DNA of 64,000 bases from Limnomonas spitsbergensis (taxonomy: Eukaryota > Chlorophyta > Chlorophyceae > Chlamydomonadales): assembly GCA_037349105.1 (NCBI GenBank), contig JAYJMM010000071.1:744001-808000 (forward strand), given 5' to 3'. Position 1 is the first letter of the stretch; every line of letters starts with the position of its first letter. A program made the position numbers and the translations under genes. Under the pieces are notes generated by a model, which was not told the DNA's origin, made no database searches, and saw only the letters and a list, made by a program, of their open reading frames with translations. Positions 1 through 10,400 of the stretch are shown here, piece after piece.

Positions 1-1157
1 TTGTGGGGGGCAGTCAGGCGGAGAGGGGGCAGGGCTTGTGGGGGGCAGTCAGGCGGAGAGGGGGCAGGGCTTGTGGGGGGCAGTCAGGCGGAGAGGGGGC
101 AGGGCTTGTGGTGGGCAGTCAGGCGGAGAGGGGGCAGGGCTTGTGGGGGGCAGTCAGGCGGAGAGGGGGCAGGGCTTGTGGGGGGCAGTCAGGCGGAGAG
201 GGGGCAGGGCTTGTGGGGGGCAGTCAGGCGGAGAGGGGGCAGGGCTTGTGGGGGGCAGTCAGGCGGAGAGGGGGCAGGGCTTGTGGGGGGCAGTCAGGCG
301 GAGAGGGGGCAGGGCTTGTGGGGGGCAGTCAGGCGGAGAGGGGGCAGGGCTTGTGGGGGGCAGTCAGGCGGAGAGGGGGCAGGGCTTGTGGGGGGCAGTC
401 AGGCGGAGAGGGGGCAGGGCTTGTGGGGGGCAGTCAGGCGGAGAGGGGGCAGGGCTTGTGGGGGGCAGTCAGGCGGAGAGGGGGCAGGGCTTGTGGGGGG
501 CAGTCAGGCGGAGAGGGGGCAGGGCTTGTGGTGGGCAGTCAGGCGGAGAGGGGGCAGGGCTTGTGGGGGGCAGTCAGGCGGAGAGGGGGCAGGGCTTGTG
601 GGGGGCAGTCAGGCGGAGAGGGGGCAGGGCTTGTGGGGGGCAGTCAGGCGGAGAGGGGGCAGGGCTTGTGGGGGGCAGTCAGGCGGAGAGGGGGCAGGGC
701 TTGTGGTGGGCAGTCAGGCGGAGAGGGGGCAGGGCTTGTGGTGGGCATTCAGGCGGAGAGGGGGCAGGGCTTGTGGGGGGCAGTCAGGCGGAGAGGGGGC
801 AGGGCTTGTGGGGGGCAGTCAGGCGGAGAGGGGGCAGGGCTTGTGGGGGGCAGTCAGGCGGAGAGGGGGCAGGGCTTGTGGGGGGCAGTCAGGCGGAGAG
901 GGGGCAGGGCTTGTGGGGGGCAGTCAGGCGGAGAGGGGGCAGGGCTTGTGGGGGGCAGTCAGACGGAGAGGGGGCAGGGCTTGTGGGGGGCAGTCAGGCG
1001 GAGAGGGGGCAGGGCTTGTGGGGGGCAGTCAGGCGGAGAGGGGGCAGGGCTTGTGGGGGGCAGTCAGGCGGAGAGGGGGCAGGGCTTGTGGGGGGCAGTC
1101 AGGCGGAGAGGGGGCAGGGCTTGTGGGGGGCAGTCAGGCGGAGAGGGGGCAGGGCTT
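1..1157. repeat. 35-bp G-rich minisatellite
   Basis: About 33 head-to-tail copies of a 35-bp unit (TTGTGGGGGGCAGTCAGGCG followed by GAGAGGGGGCAGGGC) run from the window edge to about 1157. Copies are nearly identical; variants are single substitutions such as GGGGGG to GGTGGG. Runs of five to six G every ~17 bp give G-quadruplex potential. Open frames exist in all three plus frames because the unit lacks stops and 35 is not a multiple of 3. That argues against coding. Confidence 0.97.
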
Positions 1158-1323
1158 TCCATCCCCTGACAAGCCACATACATCTCTCTGAACCCCCAGT
1201 CTGAGGACGGGGCTTTTTCTGCCGACTCCCTATTTTATGCCGAGTGCCGACCCCTTCTTTTCTGACTGCACATGTGTTTCTGTAAACCATACCCGCTGTT
1301 TCAGTCTTATCTTTGGTAGCACC

Positions 1324-1645
1324 TCAAGGACCTGCAGGTTCGTCCAGCCCAATGCGCCTTTCTGGGGCGTCATGGACCGTAGCCCAGAATTGGGGATTCT
1401 CCAACCCGGCCCAGGGAGGCCTGTGAAAGGCCCTTTTGCTTGGGTCCCTGGTCGGTGGCGGTCATGCTTTTGTCCCAACTTGCCCAGTTGCAGGGCCTAG
1501 GACCACCCCAAAAAGGTGTGGTTGAGTACACCCTCTTTGGCTAAGCTGCTGCTGCTGCTCTCTCTGCTCCTTCTTCTTCTGTCGCCCGTTTCCTCATTAC
1601 TTCGCTCACAATCACACTAACCTGAAAATCGCCTTGATCTTCCAG

Positions 1646-1676
<31 letters not shown>

Positions 1677-1738
1677 TCCGTTTCCTCATCGCCCACGTCG
1701 CTGCTGCCCCCGCTGTAATTGGTGGCCCACACCTCAGG
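1324..1738 (-). CDS. C-terminal exons of an unrecognised acidic/poly-Ser protein
   Basis: Two candidate exons on the minus strand. Exon A is 1738-1622 (39 codons, phase 0). It follows a TTTCAG acceptor and ends at CAG|GTTAGT. It encodes an acidic stretch, then a run of nine serines from AGC codons, then LEDQGDFQ. Exon B is 1398-1324 (25 codons with a TGA stop). It reads NPQFWATVHDAPERRIGLDE and then AGP; its acceptor (TTGGAG) is weak, so the junction is uncertain. The upstream intron would be the 12-bp array at 1.76-4.36 kb, and I could not find the preceding exon. No family is recognised. The codon-like composition and splice signals are the only support. Confidence 0.38.
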
Positions 1739-1757
1739 CTGAAACAAGCATGGAAAT

Positions 1758-4365
1758 AGGGTGGGAGGCAGTGTGGGAGGTAGGGTGGGAGGCAGGGTGG
1801 GAGGTAGGGTGGGAGGTAGTGTGGGAGGTAGTGTGGGAGGTAGGGTGGGAGGCAGGGTGGGAGGTAGGGTGGGAGGTAGGGTGGGAGGTAGGGTGGGAGG
1901 TAGGGTGGGAGGTAGGGTGGGAGGTAGGGTGGGAGGCAGGGTGGGAGGTAGGGTGAAAGGCAGGGTGGGAGGTAGGGTGGGAGGTAGTGTGGGAGGTAGG
2001 GTGGGAGGTAGTGTGGGAGGTAGTATGGGAGGTAGGGTAGGAGGCAGGGTGGGAGGTAGGGTGGGAGGCAGGGTGGGAGACAGGGAGGGAGGCAGGGTGG
2101 GAGGTAGGGTGGGAGGCAGGGTGGGAGGTAGGGTGGGAGGCAGGGTGTGAGGTAGGGTGGGAGGCAGGGTGGGAGGTAGGGTGGGAGGTAGTGTGGGAGG
2201 TAGTGTGGGAGGTAGTGTGGGAGGCAGGGTGGGAGGTAGAGTGGGAGGTAGGGTGGGAGGTAGGGTGTGAGGTAGGGTGGGAGGCAGGGTGGAAGGCAGG
2301 GTGGGAGGCAGGGTGGGAGGTACGGTGGAAGGCAGGGTGGGAGGTAGGTAGGGTGTGAGGTAGGGTGTGAGGTAGGGTGTGAGGTAGGGTAGGAGGTAGG
2401 GTGGGGGGTAGGGTGGGAGGTAGGGTGGGATGCAGGGTGAGATGCAGGGTGGTAGGCAGGGTGGGAGGCAGGGTGGGAGGCAGGGTGGGAGGTAGGGTGG
2501 AAGGCAGGGTGGGAGGTAGGGTGGAAGGCAGGTTGGGAGGCAGGGTGGGAGGTAGGGTGGGAGGCAGGATGGGAGGTAGGGTGGGAGGCAGGGTGGAAGG
2601 CAGGGTGTGAGGTAGGGTGGGAGGTAGGGTGGGAGGCAGAATGGGAGGCAGGGTGGGAGGTAGGGTGGGAGGTAGGTTGGTAGGTAGGGTGGGAGTTAGA
2701 GTGTGAGTTAGGGTGTGAGTTAGGGTGGGAGGTATGGTGGGAGGCAGGGTGGGAGGCAGGGTGGGAGGTAGGGTGGGAGGCAGGTTGGGGGCAGGGTGGG
2801 AGGCAGGGTGGGAGGTAGGGCTGGAGGTATGGTGGGAGGTAGGGTGGGAGGCAGGGTGGGAGGCAGGGTGGGAGGCAGGGTGGGAGGCAGGGTGGGAGGT
2901 AGGGTGGGAGGCAGGGTGAGAGGTAGGGTGGGAGGCAGGGTGGGAGGTAGGGTGGGAGGCAGGGTGGGAGGTAGGGTGGGAGGCAGGGTGTGAGTTAGGG
3001 TGTGAGTTAGGGTGGGAGGTAGGGTGGGAGGTAGGGTGGGAGGCAGGGTGGGAGGCAGGGTGGGAGGTAGGGCTGGAGGTAGTGTGGGAGGTAGGGTGGG
3101 AGGCAGGGTGGGAGGTAGGGTGGGAGGCAGGGTGGGAGGTAGGGTGGGAGGCAGGGTGGGAGGTAGGGTGGGAGACAGGGTGGGAGGTAGGGTGGGAGGT
3201 AGGGTGGGAGGTAGGGTGAGAGGTAGGGTAGGAGGTAGGGTGGGAGGTAGGGTGGGAGGTAGGGTGGGAGGTAGGGTGGGAGGCAGGGTGTGAGTTAGGG
3301 TGGAAGGCAGGGTGGGAGGTAGGGTGGGAGGTATGGTGGGAGGCAGGGTGGGAGGCAGGGTGGGAGGTAGGGTGGGAGGCAGGTTGGGGGCAGGGTGGGA
3401 GGCAGGGTGGGAGGTAGGGCTGGAGGTATGGTGGGAGGTAGGGTGGGAGGCAGGGTGGGAGGCAGGGTGGGAGGCAGGGTGGGAGGCAGGGTGGGAGGTA
3501 GGGTGGGAGGCAGGGTGAGAGGTAGGGTGGGAGGCAGGGTGGGAGGTAGGGTGGGAGGCAGGGTGGGAGGTAGGGTGGGAGGCAGGGTGTGAGTTAGGGT
3601 GTGAGTTAGGGTGGGAGGTAGGGTGGGAGGTAGGGTGGGAGGCAGGGTGGGAGGCAGGGTGGGAGGTAGGGCTGGAGGTAGTGTGGGAGGTAGGGTGGGA
3701 GGCAGGGTGGGAGGTAGGGTGGGAGGCAGGGTGGGAGGTAGGGTGGGAGGCAGGGTGGGAGGTAGGGTGGGAGACAGGGTGGGAGGTAGGGTGGGAGGTA
3801 GGGTGGGAGGTAGGGTGAGAGGTAGGGTAGGAGGTAGGGTGGGAGGTAGGGTGGGAGGTAGGGTGGGAGGTAGGGTGGGAGGCAGGGTGTGAGTTAGGGT
3901 GGAAGGCAGGGTGGGAGGTAGGGTGGGAGGTAGGGTGGGAGGTCGGGTGTGAGGCAGGGTGGGAAGCAGGGTGTGAGTTAGGGTGGGAGGTAGTGTGGGA
4001 GGTAGGGTGGGAGGCAGGGTGGGAGGTAGGGTGGGTGGCAGGGTGTGTGGTAGGGTGGGAGGCAGGGTGGGAGACAGGGTGGGAGGTAGGGTGGGAGGCA
4101 GGGTGGGAGGCAGGGTGGGAGGTAGGGTGGGAGGTAGGATGTGAGGTAGGGTGGGAGGTAGGTTGGGATGCAGGGCGGGAGGCAGGGTGGGAGGTAGGGT
4201 GGGAGGTAGGGTGGGAGGTAGGGTGGGAGGCAGAATGGGAGGCAGGGTGGGAGGTAGGGTGGGAGGTAGGTTGGGATGTAGGGTGGGAGTTAGGGTGTGA
4301 GTTAGGGTGTGAGTTAGGGTGGGAGGTAGGGTGGGAGGTAGGGTGGGAGGCAAGGTGGGAGGCAG
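1758..4365. repeat. 12-bp minisatellite (GGTAGGGTGGGA) with a 599-bp internal duplication
   Basis: About 2.6 kb of degenerate 12-bp units, mainly GGTAGGGTGGGA and GGCAGGGTGGGA, with GTGTGAGTTAGG-type variants. A block near 2725-3310 is repeated near 3324-3910 with an exact 599-bp offset and the same variant order, so it is a recent segmental duplication. The unit length is a multiple of 3. Long minus-strand frames with SHPT or LPPT four-residue repeats are therefore open by default and shift frame along the array; I do not treat them as protein. On the minus strand the array is pyrimidine-rich and ends about 18 bp before the acceptor of the exon at 1738. Confidence 0.96.
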
Positions 4366-5858
4366 GGAGACCATTCCCACGCAGGGGCCAGAGCTCATTC
4401 GACACAACTGAAGGGGCGGGGTGGTGGGGCGTTCAGCTTTGGGAAAGGTTCTTGATGTTGGCACAGCCCCTGCGTTGATTTGTGGACGCTGCTATGAATA
4501 TACAAATGGATACAGGCCCTGGAGAGTGGATTAAGCCAAGCGGTTGGCCGTGGCACTGGGTGGGACACTCCTGGATGTTGCTACAACCAGTGCATTGCTT
4601 CTCTTGCCCGAGCTGCCAGCAGCATGGGCGCATCATGCTAGGGAAGGTGAGCTTGCGTTAAAAAATCATATGGATTACATGCCAGTATTCTGAGACACAT
4701 TGCAGTGGTCCCGTCATGGTGGAGTGGATTCATTTCCCCCCCTGGCTTTGTTTAGGGCAATTGAACGGGTGCCACATTTGGTTTTGTAATATTATTTGGG
4801 GTTTTTGGTGGATTGGGAAAACACACCATCAACGCAATAATGGCGTCGTCGTTGTTCACAAAACCACATGCTGGCTGGTTCGACATGCCGGTGGTACTAA
4901 CGAACGTCTGGGGTCTGGCAGGGGTGGCTAATGCTGACTGTCACTGAAGTGATCGGTAAGCTTATTTCTGAGTGGAAACCTGGGGAGGGCGGGGAATAAC
5001 GCCTGTGCATATAATTATGATACTTTGAAGGGCAAATGAATTAAGAAAAACTCTAGTTATATTAAAGCAAAAAAGGAATCAGATAATCGGCAGACTGAAT
5101 ATACTTCAAAAAAAGCGATTACCGTAGAACCGGATAGGGTTCGTGCACCCCGGATTCGGATATTTTAGCAAATCGTCCGCGCAGGCAAATAAGCCAGGTG
5201 TCCGTGCAGCGCATTTACCGCGCAGCAACCAATTTGAGGAAAGGATTTCATTATCTGTGCGCACAGCCAATACCATCTTATTATAACAGGTCCGCGCAGC
5301 TACCAAAACAACAACTTCGCGCAAGGCAGATAGTTGGAAGAGGAAGAGGCCGACTGCCCTCAACTGAACAGCTCTCCTAGAAAGTGCTGCTAGATAGTTG
5401 TCAGTACCGTTATGCCGACTATTTAACAAAATCTTAATAATTGGTACCGGTAATTAGTGTGCGCACCCCCCCAAATAAATGTTTTGGCCTTTGACTACCA
5501 AGTTCGCGCAACGAGATTTTTTTAATTATCTTTAACGCGCATCCTGTTCGTGCACCCCCCAAACTATGTAATTCAAAGCAAAGTGCAACCTACGGTAGCC
5601 TTAATGTGTTGAGGGGGTCAAGATTGAGAGCTGTGCGGCGAGTCATGCAAATTGAATAGGCATGCCCGGCCTCACAACCAAGCCCAGCAAACCGCCAGAA
5701 GCACCCTGATTCAGGGCTCAGCTATACCCTAAGCTGGGGCTAGTCGGTGGACACTGCATCCTTGGCTCTCCCACCTCTGAGAGAGAGCAACACCAAGAGG
5801 GCGCCGCATGGTGGCAGGGCAGACTCCCAGGCAGGCATGCAGCATTTTGTATTTTAGG
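4366..5858. other. Spacer without a supported gene
   Basis: No frame here has convincing codon character plus splice signals. Two diverged ~30-bp segments, around 4447 and 4570, resemble each other (TCTTGATGTTGGCACAGC-like). Between 5140 and 5570 a short motif of the form GTTCGTGCACCCC or GTCCGCGCAG recurs about seven times at irregular spacing. A 107-codon minus frame (5429-5106) covers these motifs and looks accidental. Confidence 0.6.
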
Positions 5859-6070
5859 GTTCAGGGTCTAGGTTTCTTCAGGATTCAGCGATTCAGTTTC
5901 TGGAGGGTTTAGGGTTTTAATTACATAAGGTTCAGGGTTCAAATTGCTTTGGGGTTAAGAGTGTAAGTTTCCTCAGGGTCAACTTCAGGGTTCAGGGTTC
6001 AGGGTTCAGGGTTCAGGGTTCAGGGTTCAGGATTCAGGGTTCAGGGTTCAGGGTTCAGGGTTTAGGGTTC
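5859..6070 (+). repeat. Interstitial telomere-like repeat (TTCAGGG)n
   Basis: A degenerate TTTAGGG/TTCAGGG region becomes regular at about 5982-6065, where roughly eleven heptamers of TTCAGGG follow one another, ending in TTTAGGG. The plant/green-algal telomere unit is TTTAGGG, so this reads as an interstitial variant telomeric block. Smaller pieces occur near 7190-7370, 19235-19260 and 25535-25560. Confidence 0.85.
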
Positions 6071-6195
6071 TTTAGAGTGCTTCAGCATTTTTGCACTTAA
6101 CCTACAAACTGGCCTGCAGCCGGAAGGGCATGGTGCAGCGCGCCCTGCTGCTTGGACCCCCAGCTGCCAGCCTGTTGGCCGTTGGGACCAAACAG

Positions 6196-6305
6196 TGGCT
6201 GGTGGGCGTCCACCCCAAAGTGGTGGGCGTCCACCCCGAGGTGGTGGGCAGCCACCCCGAGGTGGTGGGCAGCCACCCTGAGGTGGTGGGCGACCACCCC
6301 GAGGG
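6196..6305. repeat. 21-bp tandem repeat with internal dyad
   Basis: Five copies of a 21-bp unit (GGTGGTGGGCAGCCACCCCGA). GGTGGGC-GCCACC inside each unit is nearly self-complementary, so each copy could fold as a small hairpin. The unit is a multiple of 3, so frames stay open by default. No flanking coding sequence is recognised. Confidence 0.85.
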
Positions 6306-6309
6306 GGGT

Positions 6310-7490
6310 GGATGCGCAATGGAACGAACACTGGCATGCATTCATTGCACGGTGCAGGAATGGAGTCACGTGCAGCGACTGAATAGTGTCAGTAAACATC
6401 ACCATGACTTATTTTAGTAAAGGACGCCATGACTGCAGGATAAACCATCGAATCATTACGGTACTTATGGATAACATAAGAGAAAAATGTTAAAGAATTA
6501 GCTCTCAAATCATCACCGGTTCCAGTTCCGGTTCCAAAGGATTTACTAAAAAATCATATTACAGGTACGCAAGGTTCAACTTTTCATCCAAGCGGTGATG
6601 TAGCGATATTAACATTGACATGCATTTCCTGGCGCCATTCAGAGCCCTCATATGCCTCACATGCAGCCACTGAATGCAATGAGAAAATCAGGCAATTCCT
6701 AAACGATCAATTTGCTGTCCAAAAAGTGACGAACCGGAATCAGCATGGATGTGCTCGCCAGACTCACATGCAGCCACTGCTGGTACTTGACGGCCTTCAT
6801 GGCTGAGCTCACGCCTGCAGAGGGGTTTCAAAACAGCACAAGGGTTTACAATACAGCTCAAAGCTTACAATACGGCACAAGGGTTTCAAAACAGCATCTC
6901 GCAGTGTGACACCTTCACGATGGCCTTCACGGCTCCAGCTCACGCCTGCAGAGGGGTTTAAAAACGGCATTAAGTGCGAGCAGTGTGACGCATCCACGAT
7001 TCAAGAGGGGGATGCACACCATTCGGGAGGGTGCATAGAGGCTGGATCCATGCAAGTGTGACACCATGTCCAAGTGTAACAGGCACCCAGTGTGGCACAT
7101 CCGTGATTCACACTTTGTACCAGCAGAAGAGCAGGTGTGGAGAGAGTGAGGCGGGCAGTCTGAGCAGCTCCTCGGCGCGTCAGATTACCCAGGTTAGGGT
7201 GCATTCTTCAGGGTTAAGCAGGTGTGATGAGAGTGAGGCGGGCAGCCAGAGCAGCTCCTCAGCAATACATGGCCATGATCGCACTCAGCGTGTCAGATAA
7301 CCCAGGTTAGGGTTCAGGGTTCAAGGTTAAGCATCTAGCCTGCGTCACAGTGGGTTAGGGTTTAGGGTAAGCGTTTAGTCAGCGCAACGCAGCGGGTGAT
7401 GCCTGTACACAAATAGACCAAAGGGGAGTGCTTGTATACAGAAAGGCATAAAAAAGCATTGCTTCGTTTTCCTATGGGGGCTCGTGGTCA
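6310..7490. other. Spacer with small tandem duplications
   Basis: No gene seen. Around 6820-6990 there are ~20-bp repeats of an ACAGCACAAGGGTTT type. A ~90-bp imperfect tandem duplication (7131-7205 and 7217-7310) carries GAGTGAGGCGGGCAG, AGCAGCTCCTC and CCCAGGTTAGGGT in both copies. TTAGGG fragments are scattered at 7190-7370. Later exons of the minus-strand glycosyltransferase-like gene could still hide here, but I found none. Confidence 0.6.
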
Positions 7491-7494
7491 GAAT

Positions 7495-10400
7495 TTAGAA
7501 CCCTAGGTCCAATCGGAGGGAGATGGGGGCATGGAAGCTGGATCCAGGCGAAATGTGATAACGTGCTGACGTGCGTGCCATGCCCCCCTCCCCCCGCCCC
7601 CCCCTCCCCCCCGTACCGTTCATCAGCGAGTACGACTTGACCTTGACGAACATGACCTCCAAGGGATCCAGTGTGATCCCGTCATAAAAGTGTTCGCCCT
7701 GAGGACTCATCCTATACCAGGAAGCAGCAGGGGTGTAGGGTTTAGGGTGACGACCTGGGGGCCAGCATGGGTGTAGGGTTTAGGGTGACGACCTGGGGGC
7801 CAGCATGGGTGTAGGGTTTAGGGTGACGAGATGGGGGCCAGCATGGGTGTAGGGTTTAGGGTGATGAGATGGGGGCAGCATGGTGTAGGGTTAAGGTAAA
7901 AACCTGGGGGACAGCTTGATGTAGGGTTGAGGGATAAGGGCTGAGGGATAAAGGACCTCCAGACACAGGTCTAAACCCTGGACCTCCACACCCAGGACCT
8001 CCAGGCACAGGTCTAAACCCTGGACCTCCACACCCAGGACCTCCAGACACAGGTCTAAACCCTGAACCTCCACACCCAGGACCTCCAGGCACAGGTCTAA
8101 ACCCTGGACCCCCACACCCAGGACCTCCAGACACAGGTCTAAACCCAGGACCTCCACACCCAGGACCTCCAGACACAGGTCTAAACCCTGAACCTCCACA
8201 CCCAGGACCTCCAGGCACAGGTCTAAACCCTGGACCCCCACACCCAGGACCTCCAGGCACAGGTCTAAACCCTGGACCCCCACACCCAGGACCTCCAGAC
8301 ACAGGTCTAAACCCTGGACCCCCACACCCAGGACCTCCAGACACAGGTCTAAACCCTGGACCCCCACACCCAGGACCTCCAGACACAGGTCTAAACCCTG
8401 GACCCCCACACCCAGGACCTCCAGGCACAGGTCTAAACCCAGGACCTCCACACCCAGGACCTCCAGACACAGGTCTAAACCCTGAACCTCCACACCCAGG
8501 ACCTCCAGGCACAGGTCTAAACCCTGGACCCCCACACCCAGGACCTCCAGACACAGGTCTAAACCCTGGACCCCCACACCCAGGACCTCCAGACACAGGT
8601 CTAAACCCTGGACCCCCACACCCAGGACCTCCAGACACAGGTCTAAACCCTGGACCCCCACACCCAGGACCTCCAGACACAGGTCTAAACCCTGGACCCC
8701 CACACCCAGGACCTCCAGACACAGGTCTAAACCCTGAACCTCCACACCCAGGACCTCCAGACACAGGTCTAAACCCTGGACCCCCACACCCAGGACCTCC
8801 AGACACAGGTCTAAACCCTGAACCTCCACACCCAGGACCTCCAGACACAGGTCTAAACCCTCGACCTGCACACCCAGGACCTCCAGGCACAGGTCTAAAC
8901 CCTGGACCTCCACATCCAGGACCTCCAGACACATGTATAGGCCGACCTCCAGACACAGGTCTAAACCCTGGACCCCCACACCCAGGACCTCCAGACACAG
9001 GTCTAAACCCTGGACCCTCACACCCAGGACCTCCAGACACAGGTCTAAACCCTGGACCCCCACACCCAGGACCTCCAGACACAGGTCTAAACCCTGGACC
9101 CCCACACCCAGGACCTCCAGACACAGGTCTAAACCCTGGACCCCCACACCCAGGACCTCCAGACACAGGTCTAAACCCTGGACCCCCACACCCAGGACCT
9201 CCAGACACAGGTCTAAACCCTGGACCCCCACACCCAGGACCTCCAGACACAGGTCTAAACCCTGGACCCCCACACCCAGGACCTCCAGACACAGGTCTAA
9301 ACCCTGGACCCCCACACCCAGGACCTCCAGACACAGGTCTAAACCCTGGACCCCCACACCCAGGACCTCCAGACACAGGTCTAAACCCTGAACCTCCACA
9401 CCCAGGACCTCCAGACACAGGTCTAAACCCTGGACCCCCACACCCAGGACCTCCAGACACAGGTCTAAACCCTGAACCTCCACACCCAGGACCTCCAGAC
9501 ACAGGTCTAAACCCTGGACCCCCACACCCAGGACCTCCAGACACAGGTCTAAACCCTGGACCTCCACACCCAGGACCTCCAGACACAGGTCTAAACCCTC
9601 GACCTGCACACCCAGGACCTCCAGGCACAGGTCTAAACCCTGGACCTCCACATCCAGGACCTCCAGACACATGTATAGGCCGACCTCCAGACACAGGTCT
9701 AAACCCTGGACCCCCACACCCAGGACCTCCAGACACAGGTCTAAACCCTGGACCCCCACACCCAGGACCTCCAGGCACAGGTCTAAACCCTGGACCTCCA
9801 CACCCAGGACCTCCAGACACAGGTCTAAACCCTGGACCCCCACACCCAGGACCTCCAGACACAGGTCTAAACCCTGGACCCCCACACCCAGGACCTCCAG
9901 GCACAGGTCTAAACCCTGGACCCCCACACCCAGGACCTCCAGACACAGGTCAAAACCCTGGACCCCCACACCCAGGACCTCCAGGCACAGGTCTAAACCC
10001 TGGACCTCCACACCCAGGACCTCCAGGCACAGGTCTAAACCCTGGACCTCCACATCCAGGACCTCCAGACACAGGTCTAAACCCTGGACCTGCACACCCA
10101 GGACCTCCAGACACAGGTCTAAACCCTGGACCTCCACATCCAGGACCTCCAGACACAGGTATAGGCCGACCTCCAGACACAGGTCTAAACCCTGGACCCC
10201 CACACCCAGGACCTCCAGACACAGGTCTAAACCCTGGACCTCCACATCCAGGACCTCCAGACACAGGTATAGGCCGACCTCCAGGCACAGGTCTAAACCC
10301 TGAACCTCCACACCCAGGACCTCCAGACACAGGTCTAAACCCTGGACCTCCACACCCAGGACCTCCAGACACAGGTCAAAACCCTGGACCCCCACACCTA

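Noticed and set aside
1..1204. Three overlapping ~390-codon frames
   Set aside because: 35-bp array with no stop in any plus frame; the three frames read the same residues in rotation.
2720..4464. 561- and 389-codon minus frames with SHPT/LPPT repeats
   Set aside because: They lie wholly in the 12-bp array. A 12-bp unit without stops gives endless four-residue repeats in several frames, and the two frames swap along the array. No splice or start context.
5106..5429. 107-codon minus frame
   Set aside because: It covers a cluster of repeated GTCCGCGCAG/GTTCGTGCACCCC motifs and has no family resemblance or splice partners.
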